Assembly (NCBI RefSeq): GCF_014645795.1
Contig: NZ_BMMK01000010.1
Coordinates: 101,226-165,225 of the forward strand
Direction: 5' to 3'
DNA: 64,000 nucleotides
Origin: Longimycelium tulufanense
GTDB lineage: Bacteria > Actinomycetota > Actinomycetes > Mycobacteriales > Pseudonocardiaceae
This document shows, piece by piece, positions 52,904 to 59,785 of the stretch (its first letter is position 1; each line of letters starts with the position of its first letter). The translations under genes were made by a program, and so were the position numbers. Below the pieces are notes generated by a model that saw only the letters and a list, made by a program, of their open reading frames with translations, was not told the DNA's origin and searched no databases.

Positions 52904-54235
52904 ATGTTCGCACCGGCCGCGCCCACCCCACTCGCCCCGCCCCGAGACGCGGTCGTCAGGACCGACGCGGGCACCGGGTGGGGAGGTCAGCTCGACGCGG
53001 TGGACAGGCTGGAGCGGGCCGTCCGGCACATGCCGGTACTGGCCGGGATCCGGCGTGCCGCAGGAGCGGATCGCCCGTTGCGTGGGCATCGCCTCGCGCT
53101 GTGCGGGCCACTCACCGTGGAACGGGCGCTGCAGGCCACGACGCTGGTCGACCTGGGTGCCGATGCGGCGTGGTGTGCGTCCGGCGCCGAAACCGCCGAG
53201 GACGTGGCCGAGCTGGCGAGGCGAGCCGGCGTTCCGGTACACGGTTGGCGCGCCGGGTCAGTGCGGGATCGACGTCGCGCGGCCCGGGATGTGCTCCGTT
53301 CCTGGCCGCGAGGACCGACGTTGGTCCTCGACGAGGACGCCGTGCTGTTGACCGCACTGCACCAGGAGTGCGCCGACCTCCCGGTGCCGCTCCTCGCGCT
53401 CGAGACGATGCGGGGCGGTGTCGAGGCACTGGTCCGGTTGGGACCGCTGCGCCTGCCCGTGATCCACGGTGGTGAGTGGTTCGGCCGCGACCTGGTTGAT
53501 GGGCCGCACGGCACGGCCCAGTCACTGGTGGGGACGATCGCGGCGGTCAGTGGCCGGATGGTTGCCGGCAAGGTGTTCGTCGTCGCCGGGTACGGCAGGG
53601 TCGGGTCCGGGGTTGCGGCGAGGGCACGCGGTCTCGGGGCCCGGGTGGTGGTCACCGAGGTGAGCGCGACCAGGGCGCTGCTTGCCGCGCTCGACGGCTT
53701 CGATGTGCTGCCGATGGCCTCGGCCGCGTCGATCGGCGACGTCTTCTGCACGGTCACCGGCGTCCCCAAGGTGATCCGGCGCAGCCATCTCCTCGCGATG
53801 CACTCGGGCGCCGTCCTGGTCAACGGTGGCCACCTCCCGTGGGAGATCGACCTGGATGCGCTCTACGACATGACCGTCCGCTGGCCGCGCTCCCCGTGCG
53901 GCGTGGAGATCCTGCGGCTCAGCGACGGTACGGAACTACACCTGATCGCGGGTGGGCATCCCGCTCACCTCGTCGCGGGAGCGGGCACCGCCGCCGAGGT
54001 TGCCGACGTCACCCTGGCCAGCCAGGTGCTCGCGCTCCGGCTGGTGCTGCCGGAGGCCGCGACGCTGTCGCCCGGGATACACCCGCTGCCGCCCGCGATC
54101 GACGAGAACGTGGCGACGGCCCTGGCCACGGCGATGGGTATCGAGTTCACCGCGGGCGAACGCGGCGCGGAGCGCTTCTGGGCGGCCCGCCGTGGGTTGC
54201 CCCGCCCGCACCACAACGGACTGGAGGACCTGTGA
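52904..54235 (+). CDS. SAH-hydrolase-like protein 4 (most degenerate)
   Basis: 443 residues from an ATG at 52904; the upstream frame does not look coding. Same fold and same lineage as protein 1 (shared 'HRLALCG', 'TALHQ', 'PHGTAQSL', 'PWEIDLD'). The Rossmann loop is intact ('AGYGRVGSG', 228-236, and 'VTEVSATRALL'), but the active site is worn: early His is Pro69, the Thr after Glu is Arg74, the catalytic Lys is Arg195, its Asn partner is Gly200, and 'HPSEVMD' reads 'TAAEVAD'. Asp199 and His310 remain. It may bind NAD and a nucleoside without hydrolysing SAH, act as a different dehydrogenase, or be a regulatory partner. Confidence 0.87.
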   Translation: MFAPAAPTPLAPPRDAVVRTDAGTGWGGQLDAVDRLERAVRHMPVLAGIRRAAGADRPLRGHRLALCGPLTVERALQATTLVDLGADAAWCASGAETAEDVAELARRAGVPVHGWRAGSVRDRRRAARDVLRSWPRGPTLVLDEDAVLLTALHQECADLPVPLLALETMRGGVEALVRLGPLRLPVIHGGEWFGRDLVDGPHGTAQSLVGTIAAVSGRMVAGKVFVVAGYGRVGSGVAARARGLGARVVVTEVSATRALLAALDGFDVLPMASAASIGDVFCTVTGVPKVIRRSHLLAMHSGAVLVNGGHLPWEIDLDALYDMTVRWPRSPCGVEILRLSDGTELHLIAGGHPAHLVAGAGTAAEVADVTLASQVLALRLVLPEAATLSPGIHPLPPAIDENVATALATAMGIEFTAGERGAERFWAARRGLPRPHHNGLEDL

Positions 54236-55038
54236 TCGATCTGGGAATCATCGGCGGAACGGGCTTCTACAAGTTCTTCGACCGTGCCCAGGAGCTGTCA
54301 GTCTCCACCGAGTACGGCGACCCGAGCTCGCCGGTCACCATCGCCGAGTGGGGTGGGAAGACCATCGGCTTCCTTCCCCGGCACGGCCGCAATCACCAGT
54401 ACCTGCCGCACCGCGTTCCCTACACCGCCAACGTCGCGGCCCTGCGCGACCTGGGTGCCGAGCAGATTCTCGGCTTCAACGTGGTCGGCAGTCTCTCACC
54501 CGAGGTGGGTAAGGGCCACTTCGTGCTGATCGACCAGTTCATCGACCTCACCTGGGGGCGCGACTGGTCGGTGTTCGACCGGCCGGGCGGGGCACATGCC
54601 GACGCCGCCGAGCCCTACTGCCGCCGGCTGCGCCGGCAGGCCATCGACTCTCTCGCGGGCAGCAGCGAGGTGGTGCACCCGCGCGCGACCGCCGTGGTCA
54701 TCAACGGTCCCCGCTTCCAAACCAAGGCGGAGAGCAAGCTGTATCACTCGTGGGGCGCGGACGTCATCAACATGACGCAGTCCACGGAGGCGTCCGTGGC
54801 CCGTGAGCTCGAGCTCTGCTACGTGAACCTGTCCTACTGCACCGACTACGGCGTCATCTCCGAGGACATCGCCCCGGAGAGCCAGGACCCGCCGGTGGTG
54901 CACCGGGACGTGGTGGCGCAGTTCCAGCGCAACCTGCACCGCGTCGAGCCCATGGTCCGCGCCGTGGTCGAAGCCCTGAAGGACGACCCGAAGTGCCGGT
55001 GTCGCAACGCACTGGAGGGCTGCTGGGTGCAGCACTAG
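54232..55038 (+). CDS. MTA-phosphorylase/PNP-like protein 2, altered base motif
   Basis: 268 residues, exactly the length of protein 1. GTG at 54232 overlaps the stop of the SAH-hydrolase-like gene (GTGA). 'IGGTGFYKF', 'PRHG', 'DQFIDLTWGR', 'GPRFQTKAES' and 'NMTQSTE' are present, but the base-recognition motif 'TDYD' reads 'TDYG' (Asp205, Gly207), and 'PE' after NMT is 'TE'. In MTA phosphorylase both Asp residues contact the purine; loss of one suggests a different base or an unusual reaction. Counterpart of protein 1 in the other block. Confidence 0.9.
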   Translation: MIDLGIIGGTGFYKFFDRAQELSVSTEYGDPSSPVTIAEWGGKTIGFLPRHGRNHQYLPHRVPYTANVAALRDLGAEQILGFNVVGSLSPEVGKGHFVLIDQFIDLTWGRDWSVFDRPGGAHADAAEPYCRRLRRQAIDSLAGSSEVVHPRATAVVINGPRFQTKAESKLYHSWGADVINMTQSTEASVARELELCYVNLSYCTDYGVISEDIAPESQDPPVVHRDVVAQFQRNLHRVEPMVRAVVEALKDDPKCRCRNALEGCWVQH

Positions 55039-55073
55039 CGCTGGTGGGAAAGCGATTGTCGTTGGGGGACATC

Positions 55074-55799
55074 ATGCGATCAGACGTCGAGCCACGAGGC
55101 AGTGGCATTCGTACCGGCGAGCCCGACATCGTGGGCCGGAGTAAACGCCTGTGGTTGCGCGAGGGCGGCACGTGCCTGGTCGAACTCGTGCCGAGCCTGC
55201 GCAGCTTCACCTACCGGCGGGACGAGTTGGTTGCGGCGACCGGAAAGCTGCGCCTGGATTTCTACGAGCTGGCAGCGGCCAGGCTCGCCGACTCGGGAGT
55301 GCGAACCGCGTTCCGGGCAAGGGTTGGCGATATCCGGTACCTGGCAGACTATCGCCCCGCTCCGCCGTTCGAGGTCATCGTCAAGAACGTGGCCACCGGG
55401 TCGACGATCCGCAAGTACCCGGGGTTGTTCGAGGAGGGCTACCGGTTCTCCCCACCGGTGGTGAAGTTCGACTACCGCGTGGATCCCGAGGACCAGCCGA
55501 TCGGCGAGGACTACCTGCGCGCCGCGGGTGTGCCGGTGGCCGCGTTCCACGAGGTGGCGTTGCGCTGTAACCGGGTGCTGACAGAGTGGCTGTCGCCGTT
55601 GGACCTGTGGGACTTCTGCCTGGTGGTCGCGGTGGACACCGATGGGGAGCCGATCATCATCTCCGAGGTTTCCCCGGACTGTATGCGGCTGCGTTCCGAG
55701 GACGGTAGGGCTCTGGACAAGGACCTGTTCCGGGCCGGGGCCGACCACGACACGATCGTTGCGCAGTGGCGGGAGCTGATCGACCGTGTCCGCGGGTGA
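55074..55799 (+). CDS. SAICAR-synthetase-like (PurC-type) protein
   Basis: 241 residues, ATG at 55074 after 'ggggga'. Clear PurC signatures: 'FEVIVKNVATGSTIRKYPGL' (99-118), 'VVKFDYRVDPEDQPI' (129-143) and 'IISEVSPDCMRL' (195-206). Departures from true PurC: the 'DEISPD' metal Asp is Ser, and the early 'FKDxxTAFNG' motif is lost ('RSFTYRRDEL'). A purine-pathway duplicate is therefore unlikely. PurC homologues are established members of the coformycin and pentostatin pathways, where they help build the seven-membered diazepine base. An SDR follows, as in those clusters. Confidence 0.87.
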   Translation: MRSDVEPRGSGIRTGEPDIVGRSKRLWLREGGTCLVELVPSLRSFTYRRDELVAATGKLRLDFYELAAARLADSGVRTAFRARVGDIRYLADYRPAPPFEVIVKNVATGSTIRKYPGLFEEGYRFSPPVVKFDYRVDPEDQPIGEDYLRAAGVPVAAFHEVALRCNRVLTEWLSPLDLWDFCLVVAVDTDGEPIIISEVSPDCMRLRSEDGRALDKDLFRAGADHDTIVAQWRELIDRVRG

Positions 55800-56502
55800 G
55801 AACAGCGGGACGACGCCCCGGACTGCGCTGGTGACCGGGGGAAACCGGGGAACCGGACGCGCCATCGTCGAGCGGCTCGAGGTTGCTGGAACACAGGTTT
55901 GGCAGCTCAACCGCACCCCTTGCGGCGCGGGTGAGCGCGAGCTGATCTGCGATCTGTCCGATGTGGACGCTGTGGATCGTTTGGTGCGGCGGGTGGTCGA
56001 CGCCAGCGGTGGCCGGCTGGATCTGTTGGTGGCCAACGCTGCCGACCGATATTTCGCCCGGGTGTCCGACCTGGATGCTCACCGCTGGTCGCAGGCATTG
56101 ACAGTCAACCTCAGCTCGATACTGGTGGCGGTTCGCGCTGCCTTGCCAGCGCTGCGCGCTGCGCACGGAACCGTTGTGTTGATGGGCAGTCACGCCGGAA
56201 CCCGCTTCTTCGAGGAGGGGGTGTCCTACTGCGCCGCCAAGGCCGCGATGAAGGCGGTGTGCGAGGTGCTCCTACTCGAAGAACGGCCGCACGGCGTGCG
56301 TACCTGCCTGGTCAGTCCGGGGGCGATCGCGAACCTCGACGGTGACACCTCGAAGTTCAAGATGGCCCCGGCTTCGGTTGCCGAATTCCTGGCGTGGCTG
56401 GCATCGGCGCCGGCGGACGTGGCGGTGGGCGAGATCGAGATGCGTCCGGCCGTGTTGCCGCCACCTGTGGTGACCGGACTGGACCGGCTGCAGGCCGTCT
56501 GA
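55786..56502 (+). CDS. Short-chain dehydrogenase 2, coformycin/pentostatin type
   Basis: 238 residues from a GTG at 55786, overlapping the PurC-like gene by 14 bp, with 'gggag' inside it. SDR motifs: 'VTGGNRGTGRAIV' (the second Gly-x-Gly slightly changed), Asp in 'CDLSDVDAVD', 'VANAADR', Ser in 'MGSHAG' and 'YCAAK'. Its position after a PurC-like gene matches the enzyme that reduces the C8 ketone of the diazepine base in the final step of coformycin/pentostatin biosynthesis. That assignment rests on context. Confidence 0.87.
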   Translation: MSAGENSGTTPRTALVTGGNRGTGRAIVERLEVAGTQVWQLNRTPCGAGERELICDLSDVDAVDRLVRRVVDASGGRLDLLVANAADRYFARVSDLDAHRWSQALTVNLSSILVAVRAALPALRAAHGTVVLMGSHAGTRFFEEGVSYCAAKAAMKAVCEVLLLEERPHGVRTCLVSPGAIANLDGDTSKFKMAPASVAEFLAWLASAPADVAVGEIEMRPAVLPPPVVTGLDRLQAV

Positions 56503-56540
56503 GCCGTGGTTTTCCTCGTCGCGTGAAGGGAGCTGGGCAG

Positions 56541-56936
56541 ATGTCACGAGCTCGGGAGCAGCTTTCCGGCGAGGAGCCGGTGGTGCGGTGGGATCCGTTG
56601 CGGGGTCGGCTCGAACTGTGCTTCACGGAGGTGCCATGCGTGCACCGGACGGACGTGGCCTTCACCAGCCCGGTCTGGCTCGATTTCGCCGAGGACGAGT
56701 TGTTGTCCGTTGACCTGCTCGACATCCCGGATCTGCTCGGTGACCTGGTGGCGGCTCGGGGCGCTGGGACGCCACGGATTGCCTGCGACTCGGGCTGGCT
56801 CTGGATGGAGCTGCGGAAAGGAGGGCTGACCACGCGTCGCACAGGGTTGGCGGAGGTCGAGTTCACTCTTGATGGTGCGCGTCTGGTGTCGATTCGCCTG
56901 CAACTCGACGAGGAACCGGTGCCGGGGGCGTCGTGA
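56541..56936 (+). CDS. Orphan 131-residue protein in block 2
   Basis: 131 residues, ATG at 56541 after 'aagggag', and its stop overlaps the HAD start (GTGA). Predicted mostly beta: 'VVRWDPLRGRLELCF', 'FTSPVWLDFAEDELLSVDLL', 'IACDSGWLWMELRKGG' and 'VEFTLDGARLVSIRLQL'. No signal peptide, no membrane segment, no metal motif. I do not recognise a family. Tight coupling on both sides argues for a role in the same pathway, perhaps as a binding or stabilising partner of the neighbouring enzymes. Confidence 0.8.
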   Translation: MSRAREQLSGEEPVVRWDPLRGRLELCFTEVPCVHRTDVAFTSPVWLDFAEDELLSVDLLDIPDLLGDLVAARGAGTPRIACDSGWLWMELRKGGLTTRRTGLAEVEFTLDGARLVSIRLQLDEEPVPGAS

Positions 56937-57778
56937 CCGGCACTCCCCTGGACGGCATCCGCCTGGTCGCGACCGATCTCGACGGCACCTTGTTGAACAG
57001 GTCCGGTCGGGTCGGCGAGCGCGTGCGCGCGTCCGTCGAGTTGGCTCGACAGAACGGGGTCGAGACCGTGTATCTGACCGGGAGACCGTTGCACGACGCG
57101 GCGTCCGTGCTCGGCGAGGCGGGTCTGGGCGGTTACCTGGCGGCCAGCAACGGCGCGGTGGTCCGGGACCGGCAGGGCCTCGTGCTCGGCCGGTGGACGA
57201 TGGATGCCGAGTTGGGCGCGGAGATCAGCGCGGCGCTGCGACTCGCGTTGGACGGCACCCATCTTGGGGCGGTCACCGAGGGCGAATTGGCCCTGGACCA
57301 CGGATTTCCTGCCGATCTTGCGGAGACGTGGCGCGCCCAGCTGGGTGAGCGAACGGTTGAGGGGCTGTTGGCCGGCGGCCGGGTACTCAAGCTGCTGGCG
57401 GCCTGCCCCGGGTGGCCGGTTGGCGCGTTCGCCGAGATGGTGAGCGCGCTGGTGGGCGATCGGTTCTGTGTCACGTTCTCCACCGAGCGGTTCCTGGAGA
57501 TCTCGTTGTCGTCGGCGACGAAGGGGGCGGCCCTCGAGGTCATCGCGCGTGCCGCAGGGGTGCCGTTGTCCGCGGCGGCGTGCGTCGGCGACATGCCGAA
57601 CGACCTGGGGATGTTCGACGTCGCCGGGCTCGCGGTGGCGGTGGCCAACGCCGCGCCGACGGTGCGACGCCGCGCTCATCTCGTGGTGTCGAGCAACGAG
57701 GACGACGGTGTCGCCGAACTGATCGAGGCGATCGTCCGAGCACGGGGGCGAAACGGCGCGGCCCGGACGACATCGTGA
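56933..57778 (+). CDS. HAD-superfamily phosphatase (Cof type)
   Basis: 281 residues, GTG at 56933. 'VATDLDGTLLN' carries the nucleophile Asp and the acid Asp; 'VYLTGRPLHDA' is motif II (Thr); 'SSATKGAALEVIA' has the Lys; 'CVGDMPNDLGMFDVAG' is motif IV (GDxxND). The C2B-type cap between motifs II and III marks the Cof class, which acts on sugar and nucleotide phosphates. In this block it would remove the 5'-phosphate from the coformycin-type nucleotide. Last rightward gene of block 2. Confidence 0.9.
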   Translation: MTGTPLDGIRLVATDLDGTLLNRSGRVGERVRASVELARQNGVETVYLTGRPLHDAASVLGEAGLGGYLAASNGAVVRDRQGLVLGRWTMDAELGAEISAALRLALDGTHLGAVTEGELALDHGFPADLAETWRAQLGERTVEGLLAGGRVLKLLAACPGWPVGAFAEMVSALVGDRFCVTFSTERFLEISLSSATKGAALEVIARAAGVPLSAAACVGDMPNDLGMFDVAGLAVAVANAAPTVRRRAHLVVSSNEDDGVAELIEAIVRARGRNGAARTTS

Positions 57779-58020
57779 CCGCCGGCCACCCTCGCCGGAT
57801 CCTCGTCGGCGCTGTGCGGGCACGGGCTGGCCGGCTCCGCGGCGCTGTCGATGATGAGATCCAGCTCGACCAGGCAGTAGATGCGCACCGGACAGGGAAA
57901 CCGGTCCAGCCGCACCGGGACGAGGTAACCCCCGTACTCCCGCTGGTAACGGAACACCCGGCCAGGCCCCAGCGGCGTCATGACCGGCGTGCCGACAGTT
58001 GGTAGCTCACGCAATGCCAT
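57676..58020 (-). CDS. Hypothetical protein next to a small HTH gene
   Basis: 114 residues, ATG at 58020, 12 bp after the HTH stop. The first 60 residues look real ('VGTPVMTPLGPGRVFRYQRE', 'YCLVELDLIID'), a compact beta-rich domain. The last 35 lie antisense to the end of the HAD gene (overlap 103 bp) and look like read-through sequence. So the true protein may have been shortened or fused at its 3' end when the blocks met. Function not recognised. Confidence 0.45.
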   Translation of the reverse strand: MALRELPTVGTPVMTPLGPGRVFRYQREYGGYLVPVRLDRFPCPVRIYCLVELDLIIDSAAEPASPCPHSADEDPARVAGGHDVVRAAPFRPRARTIASISSATPSSSLLDTTR

Positions 58021-58032
58021 TTGGCGCGCCCC

Positions 58033-58221
58033 TCAGCGGCTGTGAGTAGTCGTGTGTGCCCGGAGCTGTTCGAGAAGGTCATCAATCAGCCAGCGGGCCT
58101 GGCCGCCGGCCGTCACCAACTCGGGTGTCACCAAGCCGTCCTTCCACCAACGAACCACGGTTCGACGCGAGACACCCAGTTTCTTGGCCACGACGCCAGT
58201 CGGAAGGAGCAACTTGGGCAC
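58033..58221 (-). CDS. Small HTH (MerR/AlpA-like) DNA-binding protein
   Basis: 62 residues from a GTG at 58221 (an ATG at 58251 would add ten residues). Nearly the whole protein is a winged helix: 'TGVVAKKLGVSRRTVVRWWK' then 'GLVTPELVTAGGQARWLIDD'. AlpA/excisionase-like proteins of this size belong to integrative elements, and some serve as operon regulators. Two 15-bp direct repeats lie just upstream and could be its operators. No integrase is in the window. Confidence 0.75.
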   Translation of the reverse strand: MPKLLLPTGVVAKKLGVSRRTVVRWWKDGLVTPELVTAGGQARWLIDDLLEQLRAHTTTHSR

Positions 58222-58263
58222 GAGGTCGAGGATGCACCAACAAAAGGGCAAAAACGACGTGCC

Positions 58264-58350
58264 TGGCCCCGATGTCCCGAATTGGTCGAATGATGCAGAT
58301 GTAGCAAATGGTGCAGATTGTGCAGATGTCCCCGGTGGCCCCGATGTCCC
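58264..58350. repeat. Iteron-like direct repeats upstream of the HTH gene
   Basis: TGGCCCCGATGTCCC occurs exactly at 58264-58278 and 58336-58350 (period 72). Between them lies a set of short near-repeats of GTGCAGAT/ATGCAGAT (58292-58327) in a locally AT-richer stretch. Likely operator or origin-type DNA for the small HTH protein. Confidence 0.65.
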
Positions 58351-58428
58351 ACCTGCTCTCGGCGGCAGCTAGCGAGCCCCGATGGGCAGGCGCCAGAGAA
58401 AAGCTGGCTGACCTGCGCATACACCATG

Positions 58429-58456
58429 TTGTCCACAGGCCGGGCAGTCATCCACA
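58429..58456 (+). other. Two DnaA-box-like nonamers
   Basis: TTGTCCACA (58429-58437) matches the actinobacterial DnaA-box consensus, and TCATCCACA (58448-58456) matches its degenerate form, spaced 19 bp. Single boxes of this kind occur elsewhere in the window, so the pair is suggestive only. Confidence 0.4.
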
Positions 58457-58542
58457 GCCGGCGATCTTCCGATTGCTCCGCGTTTCCCCAGCTCAGTAGG
58501 CTAAGCGCGGGGCGCCAGCCCCCAAGGGCGGGCGGGGGCCGA

Positions 58543-58897
58543 GGAGGAGATCGAGGCACTGCGTGCCCGGGCCGCGGAGAAGATCGCCTACTACGGCTCG
58601 ACGCGTGCCTACCGCGTCGTGTTCGAGGCACACGGGTGGGGCGCGCTGACCGACGAACTGCACGCCCTGATCGTCGCCGGCCGGTTGGAGGATGCGATCG
58701 GGCTCATCACCCCGGACATCCTCGACACCTACTGCGTGACCGCCAGGTGGGACGGGTTGGCGGACGCACTGACGGCCCGCTACGACGGTCTTGCCGACCG
58801 GGTCGCGCTGTACTCGTTCGTCTGGATGTCCCGGGAGCAGCGCGAACGCTGGCGGGACGTGGTCAACGCGCTCCAGCGCACGGGCACCCGCGCGTGA
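58543..58897 (+). pseudogene. Remnant of an LLM-class F420-dependent oxidoreductase (C-terminal part)
   Basis: About 118 residues that match only the C-terminus of LLM-class (luciferase-like) flavin/F420 oxidoreductases: 'AAEKIAYYGSTRAYRVVFEA', 'HGWGALTDELHALIVAG', 'DILDTYCVTARWDGLADALT' and 'RYDGLADRVALYSF'. The family has about 300 residues, with the barrel upstream. Here the frame is closed by TAA at 58501-58503 and there is no start before the homology begins near 58543. An internal GTG at 58619 could give a short product of 92 residues, but the cofactor site is missing. I read it as a truncation scar at the right border of the inserted DNA. Confidence 0.8.
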
Positions 58898-58943
58898 ACG
58901 ATCGAGCCGGAAGGAGGGCGGGGCTGGGGCTTTTGTGGAGCGG

Positions 58944-59528
58944 TCAGTGCCACGGCCCCGTCCCGTCCGAGAAGTCCCAAAAGCAGTTGTGGCTGGTCAG
59001 GATTTCGTCCTTTCCGGGCGCAACGGTCACCTCCACACCGTTGAACACCGCACGGACGGTGTTGTTCTGGTGTCCGATCCACTGTTGGTAGTGCAGGTGC
59101 GGGGCACTACTGGCACCAGAGCTACCGACGATTCCGATCTGCTGCCCTCGTTCGACCCGCTGACCCTCCTCGGCCGTCGACTTCTCGATCAGGTGCAGGT
59201 ATGAGGTACCCCAGTCGCTGCCGTGATCGATCTCCACCATCCAGCCGCCCCCACTGTCCCACCCGGAGAGCCTGACCTGGCCCGCGGCGGACGCCAGAAC
59301 GGGCTGACCGCTCGTCTCACCGCCGACCCGGAAGAGATCCAGGCTGTGGGGGTTGGGGCTGTGGTTGTCGCGGGTGACGGCTCGCCACTTCTGTCCACAC
59401 TGGAACGGCAACTGGAACTGTGGTCGGGAATTCGCCTCCGCGGACCGGACCGGCAACGAGGAAAAGTCCACACCCAGACCCAGGACGAAGACAACCACCA
59501 ATGAACGGGCAAGAATCGATCGAGCCAT
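58944..59528 (-). CDS. Secreted M23-family peptidase-like protein
   Basis: 194 residues, ATG at 59528. Signal peptide (residues 1-33, with 'SLVVVFVLGLGVDFSSLPV'). The M23 (LytM) domain has 'NPHSLDLF' (His and Asp zinc ligands, with the usual HxGxD altered to HSLD), 'VEIDHGSDWGTSYLHL' and 'SSAPHLHYQQWIG' (HxH). The fold is complete but the spacing in the first motif is changed, so activity is uncertain. It lacks other domains. Likely cell-wall-directed. Confidence 0.85.
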   Translation of the reverse strand: MARSILARSLVVVFVLGLGVDFSSLPVRSAEANSRPQFQLPFQCGQKWRAVTRDNHSPNPHSLDLFRVGGETSGQPVLASAAGQVRLSGWDSGGGWMVEIDHGSDWGTSYLHLIEKSTAEEGQRVERGQQIGIVGSSGASSAPHLHYQQWIGHQNNTVRAVFNGVEVTVAPGKDEILTSHNCFWDFSDGTGPWH

Positions 59529-59785
59529 ACGTGAATTCCGTCTCGTGTCAGCACGCCGGACGGGACGGTGACACTCAGTTTCTACGCCCGCTCGTTCGTC
59601 TCCACAACTCGACATTGAATGCCAGATACTGGGTGTCGCGCGCACGCGACATCCTCCGCCGGAGCGGACGCTTCCTCGGCCAGCATTGGCCGGCGTTCGG
59701 GTCACCTTTCGTCGTCAGATGGACGAACGTGTGCCGGACACGCCCCGCACCCGGTCGGGGCCGCCGCTGGGCCGAGGAACTCGGC
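59529..59785. other. Intergenic region, 257 bp
   Basis: No supported gene; contains the upstream region of the M23 gene. Nothing else seen. Confidence 0.4.

Noticed and set aside
37613-54235. The four SAH-hydrolase-like genes as ordinary methyl-cycle enzymes
   Set aside because: Methyl-cycle SAH hydrolase is normally single-copy, and three of the four have altered conserved residues; only protein 3 could serve that role.
58429-58456. The DnaA-box pair as a chromosomal origin
   Set aside because: Only two boxes, no dnaA/dnaN genes nearby, and single boxes occur elsewhere in the window (2747, 13403).
58619-58897. The 92-residue frame as a complete small gene
   Set aside because: It is the C-terminal part of a 300-residue family, with homology extending upstream of the putative start and no cofactor site.
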